A stretch of 64,000 nucleotides of DNA from the NCBI RefSeq assembly GCF_016613475.2, contig NZ_CP071517.1, positions 3,596,001 to 3,660,000 on the forward strand, read 5' to 3'. The first letter of the stretch is position 1; each line of letters begins with the position of its first letter. Under the pieces are notes generated by a model. It saw nothing but the letters and a program-made list of their open reading frames with translations. It was not told the DNA's origin and ran no database searches. Source of the DNA: Lysobacter arenosi (lineage in GTDB: Bacteria; Pseudomonadota; Gammaproteobacteria; Xanthomonadales; Xanthomonadaceae). Shown here one piece after another: positions 56,164 to 64,000 of this stretch. A program made the position numbers and the translations under genes.

Positions 56164-57451
56164 CACCGGTGGCGCGCCGCGCACGCACGGCTGGCGCTGG
56201 GCGCCGGCCTGGATCCTGACCTACGTCGCCCTGTGGCCGGCACCTGGCTATGCCGAGGGCGTGCTGGTGCTGGGCGCGCTGGCGGCGATCATCCACCTGG
56301 CCATGTCGCGTTTCCGCGGTGGCACGAAGCTGCTGAGCAATCCGGCCTGGGCGCTGACCAGCGTGCTGTTCTTCGCCTACTGGACGCCGGAGCTGGTGTC
56401 GGCGATCGATGCCATCGACCCCGCGCGCGCGCTCCGCGAAGCCGCGGTTGACCTGCGCTACCTGCCGTTCCTGTGGCTGGTCGCGGCGGCCGTGGCCGAG
56501 CCGCGTGGTCGCCGCGTCACCTTCACCGGGCTGGCGGTGATCCTGGCGATCTGGACGGTCGATGCGCTGGTGCAGGCGGCCACCGGCAGCAGTCCGCTGT
56601 TCTCGGGCATCGATGGCATCAAGCATGCGATCAGTGGCCACGGCATGTGCACGCCGCAGGAACTGGCCAGCGTCGACCGCCTCAGTGGCGTGCTGGGGCC
56701 ATGCAACCTCAAGCTCGGCCCGGTGCTGGCGAGCCTGTCGCCATTCCTGCTGTTCGCCGGTGGACGCCGCCTGGGCACGATCGGCTGGCTGCTTGCCGCC
56801 GCCGCGCTCGGCGTCGTGCTGGTGCTGGCCGGCTCGCGTGCCTCGTGGATCACCTTCGCCGTCGCGCTGGCACTGTCGGGCTGGCGCCTGCTGGGCTGGA
56901 AGAAGCTGGCTGCCGTGTTCGTCTTCGGCGCGATCGCCGCCGCCGTGCTGAGCACGACCGTGCCGCAGGTGCGCGAGCGCATCGACCGCACCACGCACGT
57001 GCTGACTGCCGATGTCGAAGGCGTCGACAGTGCCCTGTCCGGGCGCGCCCGGATCTGGAGCGCGGCCATGTGCATGGTGCGCGACCATCCGTTCAACGGC
57101 GTTGGCGCGCGCGGTTTCCGCGAGGCCTTTCCGCATTGCGATCCGGCGCCGGGGCAGACCGCTGCGTGGGGCGGCGGACCGGCGCTGCATGCACACCAGA
57201 TCGTGCTCGAGGTGTTGAGCGAGACCGGACTGTTCGGCCTGCTGATGTGGCTGGCCGGCGTCGCCCTGGCCTGGCGCGCGTGGCGCTTCGCCGACGAGCA
57301 GGCGCGCGAGCGCGCACGTCCGGCGATGTGGGCGCTGGCGGCGACGGTATTCCCGCTCAACACCCACCTGGCGTTCTACTCGACGTTCTGGGGTGGGCTG
57401 ACGCTGTTGCTGGCGGCCTTGTATGCCGGCAGCCTGCTGGCGCGCGAGTAG
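56144..57451 (+). CDS. O-antigen ligase family membrane protein
   Basis: A 435-residue inner-membrane protein with about 11 hydrophobic segments and a large periplasmic loop (about 240-340). The Wzy_C ligase motif GSRASWITFAVALALSG and the loop residues SALSGRARIWSAAMCMVRDHPFNGVGARGFREAFP fit a WaaL/O-antigen ligase or polymerase. It transfers undecaprenyl-linked glycan to lipid A core or similar acceptors in the periplasm. The ATG at 56144 overlaps the glycosyltransferase by 20 bases. It is convergent with lpxL, with 12 bases between the stops. Confidence 0.87.
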   Translation: MTAAAADTGGAPRTHGWRWAPAWILTYVALWPAPGYAEGVLVLGALAAIIHLAMSRFRGGTKLLSNPAWALTSVLFFAYWTPELVSAIDAIDPARALREAAVDLRYLPFLWLVAAAVAEPRGRRVTFTGLAVILAIWTVDALVQAATGSSPLFSGIDGIKHAISGHGMCTPQELASVDRLSGVLGPCNLKLGPVLASLSPFLLFAGGRRLGTIGWLLAAAALGVVLVLAGSRASWITFAVALALSGWRLLGWKKLAAVFVFGAIAAAVLSTTVPQVRERIDRTTHVLTADVEGVDSALSGRARIWSAAMCMVRDHPFNGVGARGFREAFPHCDPAPGQTAAWGGGPALHAHQIVLEVLSETGLFGLLMWLAGVALAWRAWRFADEQARERARPAMWALAATVFPLNTHLAFYSTFWGGLTLLLAALYAGSLLARE

Positions 57452-57463
57452 CGGCCGTTCCTT

Positions 57464-58399
57464 TCAGTCGCGGCGGGCGTAAGGCGAGGTCATGCCCGGG
57501 GGGCGCCGCTTGAAGCGGCGATGGATCCACAGGTACTGGCTGGGTGCTTCGCGCACCATCGCCTCGATCGCGGCATTGACACGGGTGCTGTCGTCGGTGG
57601 CGTCGGCAGACGGAAAGTCGGCCAGTGGCGCACCGATGCGCAGCACGTAGTCGCCGCCTTCGCGGCGGTGGAAGAACGGCACGACCGCGCTGCCGCTCAG
57701 GCGCGCGAACTGGTGTGTGGCGGTGATCGTGGCAGCGGCGACGCCGAAGAACGGCGCGAACACCGTGTCCTTGCCGCGCATGTCCTGGTCCGGCGCGTAC
57801 CACAGGAACCCGCCCTGCTTGAGGTGGCGGATTGCCGGGCGCACTTCCTCGTTGGTGAACATCGCCTTGGCATAGCGCAGGCGGCCACGCTTCACCGCCC
57901 ACTCCATCACCGGACTGCGGTGGCGGCGGTACATGCCGGTCAGCGGCAGGTGGTCGCACATCAGCCGGCCGCACATCTCCAGGGTCATGAAATGGCCCGA
58001 GACCATCAGCACGCCGCGCCCCTGGGCGCGAATGTCGTCGAGCAGCTCCAGGCCCTCGAAGCGCACCGTGCGTCGCATCGGCGTGACCGAACCCCACCAG
58101 GCGCGCGCGAACTCGAACAGGCCGATGCCCAGGTCGCGGAAGCTTTCGCGCAGCAGGACCTCGCGCTCTTCCGGTGACTTCTCCGGGAAGCACAGCGCCA
58201 GGTTGATCCGCGCCGCGCGGCGACGGTCGGCGGCCACCAGCAGGGCCAGTGCACCGATGCCACGACCCAGCCAGCGCTGCAGCACCCACGGAAAGCGGGC
58301 GCCCAGGCACATCACGCCCAGCGCCAGCCACATCGGCCAGTGACGCGGACCGAGCGGCGGGGAGGGCGGCGAAGTGGGGGATTCGATTGCCTTGGCCAT
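57464..58399 (-). CDS. lpxL: Lipid A lauroyl/acyl-transferase
   Basis: A 311-residue inner-membrane enzyme of the LpxL/HtrB family that adds secondary acyl chains to Kdo2-lipid IVA. It has one N-terminal helix (about 22-40) and the catalytic H-x4-E motif HFMTLE (136-141), with WYAPDQDMRGKDTVFAPFFGV and RREGGDYVLRIG further on. Whether it is LpxL, LpxM or another acyl specificity cannot be told. ATG 58399 gives MAKAIES; 58417 is an alternative. It is divergent from waaA across 78 bases. Confidence 0.9.
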   Translation of the reverse strand: MAKAIESPTSPPSPPLGPRHWPMWLALGVMCLGARFPWVLQRWLGRGIGALALLVAADRRRAARINLALCFPEKSPEEREVLLRESFRDLGIGLFEFARAWWGSVTPMRRTVRFEGLELLDDIRAQGRGVLMVSGHFMTLEMCGRLMCDHLPLTGMYRRHRSPVMEWAVKRGRLRYAKAMFTNEEVRPAIRHLKQGGFLWYAPDQDMRGKDTVFAPFFGVAAATITATHQFARLSGSAVVPFFHRREGGDYVLRIGAPLADFPSADATDDSTRVNAAIEAMVREAPSQYLWIHRRFKRRPPGMTSPYARRD

Positions 58400-58477
58400 T
58401 GGGTGGATTCTAGGCAACCCGACGCGATTGGTCTCCCACTCTCCTTTCCCTCATGCACGTTGGTTATCCTAGTCGCG

Positions 58478-59773
58478 ATGTCGACAGACCCTATCGAGCG
58501 CCTGATGCGTGGCCTGTACTCGGTCGCGCTATACCTTTTGGCGCCGATCACCGTTTATCACCTGATATGGCGCGGACTGCGCCAGCCGTCGTATTTCCTG
58601 CGCTGGCAGGAGCGGTACGCCTTCTATGCCGAGCGCCCGGAGCCGCCCACGCTGTGGCTGCACGCGGTGTCGGTGGGCGAGGTCAATGCCGCGGTGCCGC
58701 TGGTCAATGCGCTGCGCCGTACCCGGCCCGACCTGCGCCTGCTGGTCACCACCATCACGCCGACCGGATCGGAGCGGGTGCAATCGCTGTGGGGCAAGAG
58801 CGTTTCCCACGTCTACCTGCCCTATGACCTGCCGGGCGCGGTCGGGCGCTTCCTGGCCAACTACCGGCCGCACGCGGCGCTGATCATGGAAACCGAGCTG
58901 TGGCCGAACCTGCTGTTCGGTTGCCGCGACCATGGCATCCCCGCAGTGATCCTCAATGCCCGCCTGTCGGAGCGTTCGCTGCGCGGGTATCGCGTGCTGG
59001 CGCCGCTGGTGGCGCGCGCGCTGCGCACGGTGCGCACCGTGGCCGCGCAGTCGCATGCCGACGGCGAGCGCTTCGTCCGCCTGGGTGCGCGCGCCGAGCA
59101 GGTGGTCGAAGTCGGCAACCTCAAGTTCGACGTGACCGTGCCGGAGAATCTGGCCGAGTTCGCGGCGCAGTGTCGCCGCCACGCGGGCGCGCGACCGGTC
59201 TGGATCGCGGCCAGCACGCACGAGGACGAGGAGATGGCGGTCATCGCCATACACCGTCGCCTGCGCGCGATCTTCCCCGACTTGCTGCTGCTGTGGGCGC
59301 CTCGCCATCCCGAGCGTTTCCGCATGGTCGCCGACACGGCGCGCACGGCCGGCTGGCAGGTGTCGACGCGTTCGCGCACGCAATGGCCGCAGCCGGACGA
59401 TGCGGTGTTCGTGATCGACACGCTGGGTGAGTTGATGAGTTTCTATGCCTGCGCCGATGTCGCCTTCGTCGGCGGCAGCCTGCAGGCGATCGGTGGCCAC
59501 AACCTGCTCGAGCCGGCGGCGACCGGTACCGCCATCGTCACCGGTCCGCACCTGCACAACTTCGTCGAGATCGCGCAGCGCCTGCAGGATGCCGGTGCGG
59601 TGCGCGTCGTCGACGATGCCGAGGCGGTGCGCGAGGCGCTGGAGGAACTGCTGGCCGATCCGCAGGCACGTGAGCGCATGGCGGCGGCTGGTCGGGCCCT
59701 GGTCGAGACCGGCCGCGGTGCGCTGGCGAGGACGATGGCGCTGCTGCAGCCGCTGTTGCCGCCGGCGCCCTGA
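58478..59773 (+). CDS. waaA: Kdo transferase (3-deoxy-D-manno-octulosonic acid transferase)
   Basis: WaaA (KdtA) attaches Kdo to lipid IVA, the first core sugar step. The 431-residue product has an N-terminal membrane anchor (about 8-30), the acceptor motif LHAVSVGEVNAAVPLVNAL with Glu68 as the likely catalytic base, and the GT-B C-terminal domain (AASTHEDEEMAVI, APRHPERFRMVADTARTAGWQ, FVGGSLQAIGGHNLLEPAATG). In gammaproteobacteria it is normally a mono- or bifunctional enzyme. A bidirectional terminator follows. Confidence 0.95.
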   Translation: MSTDPIERLMRGLYSVALYLLAPITVYHLIWRGLRQPSYFLRWQERYAFYAERPEPPTLWLHAVSVGEVNAAVPLVNALRRTRPDLRLLVTTITPTGSERVQSLWGKSVSHVYLPYDLPGAVGRFLANYRPHAALIMETELWPNLLFGCRDHGIPAVILNARLSERSLRGYRVLAPLVARALRTVRTVAAQSHADGERFVRLGARAEQVVEVGNLKFDVTVPENLAEFAAQCRRHAGARPVWIAASTHEDEEMAVIAIHRRLRAIFPDLLLLWAPRHPERFRMVADTARTAGWQVSTRSRTQWPQPDDAVFVIDTLGELMSFYACADVAFVGGSLQAIGGHNLLEPAATGTAIVTGPHLHNFVEIAQRLQDAGAVRVVDDAEAVREALEELLADPQARERMAAAGRALVETGRGALARTMALLQPLLPPAP

Positions 59774-59784
59774 TCGAAGCAAAA

Positions 59785-59814
59785 AAAAACCGCCGGGAGC
59801 TCCGGCGGTTTTTT
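59785..59814. terminator. Bidirectional terminator between waaA and tolC
   Basis: ACCGCCGG (59789-59796) pairs with CCGGCGGT (59802-59809), with A-run/T-run extensions on both sides. It serves both convergent genes. Confidence 0.92.
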
Positions 59815-59834
59815 GTGCTGCGACCGTTGCCGGC

Positions 59835-61259
59835 TCAGCCCTGGACGTCACCCGGTGCCACGTACGACTCGGTGTCGAGCGTGAGCAGGCGGTTGATGTC
59901 CTGGACGTCGGCGATGTCGAGCGTGCCGGCGGCCTGTTCGAGCAGCAGGCGGTTCTGCAGGTGGTTGTAGCGGGCGCGGGCGTATTCGAGCTGGGCGCGG
60001 AAGAGGTTGTTCTGGTTCTGCAACACGTCCAGCACCGTGCGGGTACCGACTTCCAGGCCGACCTGCGACGCGTCGTATGCGCTCTTGGCCGAAACCAGCG
60101 CCAGGCGGCGGGCTTCGACTTCGCTGACGCTGGCGACCAGGGTCTGGTAGGCGTTGCGCGTATTGCGGATCAGCGCGCGCTTCTGCGACTCGAGCTCGTC
60201 GCTGGCGACGTCGCGGCGGGCCAGCGCCTGGCGCACGCCCGACTGCACCGCGCCGCCGGAGAAGATCGGCACCGACAGCGTCACGCCCACGGCCGGGCCA
60301 TACGAACGGTTGTCGATGTCGCGGGTGATGCCCAGGTCGTGCAGGGTGTTGTCGCCCCAGCCGGTGGAATCGCCGTAGCTGCCGTTGAGGTACAGGCGCG
60401 GCCAGTGGCCGGCGCGTGCGGTCTCGACGTCGGCCTCGGTCGACTGCACCTGCAAGTCCTTGGCACGCAGCGCCGGGTTGTTCTCGATGGCCGTTGCCAC
60501 CCAGCCTTCGGCGTCGCGCGATTCCGGCAGCACCGGCTGGAAGTCCTTCGGCAGGCCCTTGACCCCGCGCACGTCCTTGCCGGTCAGCTCGGTCAGGCCC
60601 TGGTAGGCATCCTCGAGCACGTTGCGGGCCAGGATCGTGTTGGCGCGCGCGCTGTCGTACTGGGCGCGGGCTTCGTGCACGTCGGTGATCGGTGCCAGGC
60701 CGACTTCCAGGCGCTTGGAGGCGTAGTCGAACTGCTTCTTCAGCGCGGTCTCGGCTGCTTCGGCAGCAACCAGCGACTCCAGTGCGATCAGCACGTTGAA
60801 GTAGGCCGCCGAGGTGCGCGTGATCAGGTCGTTGCCGGCTGCCGCGAGCTGGAAGTCGCTGGCTTCGCTCAGCGCCTTCTGGCTCTTGTGGCGGGTGAAG
60901 TTGCCGCGGTCGTAGATCATCTGGCTCAGCCGGACCTCGCTGCTGCGCGTGGTCGTGTCGATCTGGCTGTTGCCGCCGCTGATGGAGCCGTCAGAGCCGA
61001 CCGCGAGGTTGCCGCGGTTGTGGTTTTCCGAGCGGTTGATCGAGGCGCTGCCGTCGATCTGCGGCAGCATCGCCGCGCGGGTCTGCACCGCGCCTTCCTT
61101 GACGGCAAGGCGGCTGGATTCGGAGGCGGACAGTTGCGGGTCGCTGTCGCGCGCCAGCTCGTAGGTCTGCAACAGGTCTTCGGCGGAGGCCGTGGCCGGC
61201 ATCAGGGCCGACAGGCCCATGGCAGTGGCGAGGGCGATTACGAGCGGGCGGCGGATCAT
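59835..61259 (-). CDS. tolC: TolC family outer-membrane efflux protein
   Basis: A 474-residue outer-membrane channel of type I secretion and tripartite efflux systems. It has a signal peptide (MIRRPLVIALATAMGLSALMPATASA), duplicated TolC/OEP domains with coiled-coil helices (LARDSDPQLSASESSRLAVKEG..., LDVLQNQNNLFRAQLEYARARYNHLQNRL) and a barrel segment (SYGPAVGVTLSVPIFSGG). It could serve the RND pumps whose partial genes lie at both window ends. It lies 69 bases downstream of pcm on the same strand. The start at 61259 is set by the signal peptide. Confidence 0.93.
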   Translation of the reverse strand: MIRRPLVIALATAMGLSALMPATASAEDLLQTYELARDSDPQLSASESSRLAVKEGAVQTRAAMLPQIDGSASINRSENHNRGNLAVGSDGSISGGNSQIDTTTRSSEVRLSQMIYDRGNFTRHKSQKALSEASDFQLAAAGNDLITRTSAAYFNVLIALESLVAAEAAETALKKQFDYASKRLEVGLAPITDVHEARAQYDSARANTILARNVLEDAYQGLTELTGKDVRGVKGLPKDFQPVLPESRDAEGWVATAIENNPALRAKDLQVQSTEADVETARAGHWPRLYLNGSYGDSTGWGDNTLHDLGITRDIDNRSYGPAVGVTLSVPIFSGGAVQSGVRQALARRDVASDELESQKRALIRNTRNAYQTLVASVSEVEARRLALVSAKSAYDASQVGLEVGTRTVLDVLQNQNNLFRAQLEYARARYNHLQNRLLLEQAAGTLDIADVQDINRLLTLDTESYVAPGDVQG

Positions 61260-61328
61260 GCGATGTCCTTGTCCGTGTAGCGTTCTAGTTGAACCGTCCG
61301 CATAGGCCATGCAGACGTGTGAGGGTCG

Positions 61329-61985
61329 TCAGAACTTGAATGCCGGGGCGGGGGCCGCACCGGCGAGGTAGGGCAGATCGGTTTCGAACAACGATTGGAT
61401 GCGCGAAGCGTTGACATCGTTGCGCAGCAGCACCGCTTCCATCACCGGCGAGCGGCCGCGCACGACGAACAGTCGGCCGTCCGGCTGCAGCCAGTCGATG
61501 AAGCGCTGCGGGATGACATCCACCGCACCGGTGACGCAGATCGCGCTGAAGCGGCGGTCCGGCGTCCAGGTCATGGCATCGGCGGTGATGACCTGGGCGT
61601 TGTCGACGCCCTGTCGGGCCAGCACGGCGCTGGCGCCGTCGGCGAGGTCGGCATGGCGTTCGATGCTGACGACTTCGCGTGCAAGGCGACCCATGCAGGC
61701 AGTCAGGAAGCCGCTGCCGGTGCCGATCTCGAGCACGTCGTCACCCGGGTCCAGGGCCAGCGCCTGCAGGGTGCGGCCTTCGACCACGGGCTTCATCATC
61801 GACTCGCCATGGGCCAGCGGCAGCGCCAGGTCGGCATAGGCCAGGCGGCTGTGCTCGGCGGGCACGAAGGCCTCGCGCGGCAGCGTCGCCAGCACGTCGA
61901 GCACGCGCGGATCGAGCACGTCCCAGGGACGTACCTGCTGCTCGACCATCAGTTCGCGTGCCTTGATGTAATCCATGGGGTTCAT
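61329..61985 (-). CDS. pcm: Protein-L-isoaspartate O-methyltransferase
   Basis: A 218-residue SAM-dependent enzyme that starts repair of isoaspartyl damage in proteins. It shows MNPMDYIKARELMVEQQVRPWDVLDPRVLDVLATLPREAFVP and the SAM motif DDVLEIGTGSGFLTACMGRLAREVVSIERH. The MxRPW-like MVEQQVRPW motif is typical. It is upstream of tolC on the same strand. A start at 61976 (MDYIKAREL) is equally plausible. Some database entries call this branch a PIMT-like protein of uncertain substrate. Confidence 0.88.
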   Translation of the reverse strand: MNPMDYIKARELMVEQQVRPWDVLDPRVLDVLATLPREAFVPAEHSRLAYADLALPLAHGESMMKPVVEGRTLQALALDPGDDVLEIGTGSGFLTACMGRLAREVVSIERHADLADGASAVLARQGVDNAQVITADAMTWTPDRRFSAICVTGAVDVIPQRFIDWLQPDGRLFVVRGRSPVMEAVLLRNDVNASRIQSLFETDLPYLAGAAPAPAFKF

Positions 61986-62178
61986 CGGGGGGAAATCTCG
62001 CGCGGAAGACCGCGAATTGTACCGGTAATGACCCACCGGGCCGGTGCTGGCGCGGCGCACAGGATGGCCGAGCGGCGAGGTTTGGACTGAGTGCCGGAAG
62101 TAATCAAGACCAGTCACCCTCCCGTCGTCAACGGCCAGATCTGGACAGATCAAGCATGCAAGATGCTCGCATCGGCAA

Positions 62179-62862
62179 TCAACGTGACGCCCGTACCGCA
62201 GGGGCCGGCACCGCCTCGCGCACCGCGTAGGCACGCAGGAACAGATCGACCGATGCGGCAAGGTGCGCTTCGATTTCCTCCTCCGTCGGCGCCGGGCCGC
62301 CGAACACCAGGCAGGCGTGTGGCTCGCCCTTGAGCAGGGCGAAGAACTGTCCGGCCGCGCGCGGCACATCGGCGATATCGAGTTCGCCGGCGCCGATCCG
62401 GCGCTCGAGCAGGGTGGCGAAATCGCCCTGCACCCGCATCGGGCCGGCTTCCCAGAACAGCTTGGGCAGGGCCGAGTGGGCGACCTGCGGGGTGCACAGC
62501 ATGCGATGGCCGGCGACCGCTTCGGGCGAGCTGATCATGGCGTAGAAGGCGCGGGCGATCGTCGCCAGGCGCTCGCGCAACGGCGTCGCCGGGGACGGCT
62601 CGAACAACGATGACGGCAGCGACTGCTCGCAATGCGCCTCGATGGCGGCCGCGAACAGCGCGTCCTTGTCGCCGAAATGGCTGTAGACGGTGAGCTTGGA
62701 GACCCCGGCTTCGGCGGCGATCTGGTCCATGCTGGAGCCGTCGTAGCCGAGCTGAGTAAACATTCTTTTGGCCGCTTCCAATATCGCGGCGCGCTTTCCC
62801 AGATCCTTGGGACGTCCCGGTCCGGTGGACTTCGGGGGGCTGGGCTGGCGTGAAACAGTCAT
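62179..62862 (-). CDS. TetR/AcrR family transcriptional regulator
   Basis: A 227-residue repressor. The N-terminal HTH (about 22-70: KRAAILEAAKRMFTQLGYDGSSMDQIAAEAGVSKLTVYSHFGDKDALF) is followed by a helical ligand-binding domain. It is divergent from the RND adaptor gene across a 77-base AT-rich spacer, the classic layout for TetR control of an efflux operon. The ligand is unknown. Confidence 0.93.
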   Translation of the reverse strand: MTVSRQPSPPKSTGPGRPKDLGKRAAILEAAKRMFTQLGYDGSSMDQIAAEAGVSKLTVYSHFGDKDALFAAAIEAHCEQSLPSSLFEPSPATPLRERLATIARAFYAMISSPEAVAGHRMLCTPQVAHSALPKLFWEAGPMRVQGDFATLLERRIGAGELDIADVPRAAGQFFALLKGEPHACLVFGGPAPTEEEIEAHLAASVDLFLRAYAVREAVPAPAVRASR

Positions 62863-62885
62863 GCGGGAATACTAGACTATTGAGT

Positions 62886-62916
62886 TTGATATTTATACAG
62901 TACTGCCAGGTACAAT
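62886..62916 (+). promoter_or_regulatory. Possible promoter of the RND adaptor gene in the tetR spacer
   Basis: TTGATA (62886-62891) and TACAAT (62911-62916) are sigma-70-like but spaced 19 bases apart, slightly long. The spacer is AT-rich against a GC-rich genome, and short inverted repeats near GTAC-TGCCAG-GTAC may be the TetR operator. Confidence 0.4.
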
Positions 62917-62939
62917 AATTAACCTTGAGGTCACCCGCA

Positions 62940-64000
62940 ATGCGCAGCAGTCCCCCCACCGCTGCCGGACTCGCCCTGGTTGCGATGCTTGGCCTTTCGA
63001 CCCTGGCCCTGGTGGCGTGCAGCAGTGACGCCAAGCCGGAGGAGGAAGCCCGCCCGGTGCTGGTGACCCACCCGGGTGAATCGACCCAGACCGCCACCGC
63101 CTTCGCCGGCGAAGTGCGGGCGCGCGAAGAAAGCCCGCTGTCGTTCCGCGTCGGCGGCAAGCTCATCGAACGCAAGGTCGACGTCGGCGCGCACGTGCGC
63201 AAGGGCGATCTGCTGGCGGTGCTCGACCCGGGCGATCTGCAAGCGCAGGCGCGCGCGGCGCAGGCACAGCTGACCGCCGCGCAGGCCGAACTCAATCGCG
63301 CCAAGGCCGACCAGGCCCGCTTCGCCCGCCTTGCCAACGACCAGCTGGTCAGCCGCTCGACGCTCGACGCACAGAACGCCGCCACGCAGGCGGCGCAGGA
63401 GCAGGTCAACTCGGCCCGCGCCAACCTCGAAGTCGCTCGCAACCAGGCTGCCTATTCGCAACTGCGTGCGCCGGCCGACGGCGTGATCGCAACACGCAGT
63501 GCCGAGGCCGGGCAGGTGGTCGCTGCCGGCCAGGCCGTGTTCTCGCTGGCCGCCGACGGCGTGCGCGAAGTCGCCTTCGCCCTGCCCGAGGGCATCGTGT
63601 CGGAGATCAAGCCGGGCCAGCCGGTGCTGGTGGAGTCGTGGTCGCAGACCGGCAAGCGCTGGCCGGGCCGCATCCGCGAGATCTCGCCTGCTGCCGATCC
63701 CGCTTCTCGCACGTATGCGGCGCGGATCAGCGTCGATGCGCCGGCCGGTGCGCTCGAACTTGGCCAGAGCGCGCGCGTGTACCTGCCGGGCGACGGCCAC
63801 GGTGGCTTGAGCGTGCCGCTTGCAGCGGTGCAGCGCGGTGCCAATGGCAATGCCGTGTTCGTGGTCGACCCGAAGACGTCGACGCTGAAGTTGCAGCCGG
63901 TGCAGACCGGACCGTTCGGCGAGGACCGCGTGCCGATCGTCAGTGGCATTGGCGCGAACGATTGGGTGGTCGCTGCCGGCGGACACCTGCTGCGTGTCGG
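62940..64000 (+). CDS. RND efflux periplasmic adaptor lipoprotein (3' truncated)
   Basis: A membrane fusion protein of a tripartite efflux pump. The 353 residues visible begin MRSSPPTAAGLALVAMLG, with a lipobox LVAC at about 24-27. A barrel/lipoyl half (FAGEVRAREESPLSFRVGGKL, KVDVGAHVRKGDLLAVLDPGD), a coiled-coil hairpin (about 100-165) and the second lipoyl half (YSQLRAPADGVIATRSAEAGQVV) follow. The gene runs off the window at base 64000. TTGAGG lies before the ATG. It is divergent from tetR. The pump gene is expected just outside the window and is not the permease at the left edge. Confidence 0.94.
   Translation, partial: MRSSPPTAAGLALVAMLGLSTLALVACSSDAKPEEEARPVLVTHPGESTQTATAFAGEVRAREESPLSFRVGGKLIERKVDVGAHVRKGDLLAVLDPGDLQAQARAAQAQLTAAQAELNRAKADQARFARLANDQLVSRSTLDAQNAATQAAQEQVNSARANLEVARNQAAYSQLRAPADGVIATRSAEAGQVVAAGQAVFSLAADGVREVAFALPEGIVSEIKPGQPVLVESWSQTGKRWPGRIREISPAADPASRTYAARISVDAPAGALELGQSARVYLPGDGHGGLSVPLAAVQRGANGNAVFVVDPKTSTLKLQPVQTGPFGEDRVPIVSGIGANDWVVAAGGHLLRV

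Overview
The window is a GC-rich, densely packed chromosomal segment of a gammaproteobacterium. It most likely comes from the Xanthomonadaceae/Lysobacteraceae, with Lysobacter or a close relative the best guess. The reasons are an Ax21-like outer-membrane protein, an RppH with the Xanthomonas-type start, and two gene orders I recall from that family: dsbD/tlpA/aroQ/accBC/prmA/fis/purH/purD and lpxL/waaA/tolC/pcm. No database search was run. I see no rRNA, insertion sequence, integrase or CRISPR array. One tRNA is present (elongator Met, CAT, minus strand).

Region by region. 1-1810 is the C-terminal part of an RND efflux permease. 2034-7889 holds an Ax21-like barrel, a phasin, a PlpD-type patatin (type Vd autotransporter), queD with a beta-lactamase-fold hydrolase, and a BON-domain protein. 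7981-16518 is one long minus-strand block. Its upstream five genes encode only exported or outer-membrane proteins (DUF2092, an Asn-repeat protein, an 863-residue GPW-repeat/Gly-Tyr-Trp-rich protein, a MetA-pathway-type barrel and a BamA/TamA-type barrel). These are followed by a small protein, a DUF3182 protein and an alpha/beta hydrolase. 17009-19467 has a DUF1275 membrane protein, tRNA-Met, rppH and an iron-storage pair (bfd, bfr) behind a Fur-box-like site. 19621-24882 has DUF4126, then a bactofilin between two paralogous DUF6776 membrane proteins, erpA, a frameshifted nudC, and ampE.

24914-37893 is mostly minus strand. It carries a CD225-type protein, a transporter-acyltransferase fusion, purD, a GNAT enzyme, purH, fis, a DUF3426 protein, prmA, accC, accB and a doubly frameshifted aroQ. 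Two unrecognised plus-strand membrane-anchored genes sit between accC and prmA. 38026-44942 holds tlpA, a dsbD with a duplicated N-terminal domain, cutA, a secreted unknown, an XRE regulator and groES-groEL. groES-groEL is preceded by a sigma-32-type promoter and a CIRCE operator. 45038-54728 holds DUF6445, a secreted subtilase, glnE, an ELM1-family protein, a nitroreductase, YceI and pirin. 54804-61985 is an envelope block: zinc-finger protein, glycosyltransferase, O-antigen ligase, lpxL, waaA, tolC and pcm. The right edge has a divergent tetR / RND-adaptor pair, cut by the window end.

Main points for a second look: the five-gene exported-protein cluster; the bactofilin flanked by paralogous bitopic membrane proteins; the inserted accC-prmA gene pair; two non-coding stretches that end in strong terminators and may be small RNAs; and three apparent one-base insertions, all in GGGC (one in nudC, two in aroQ), which look more like a systematic sequence error than true gene decay.
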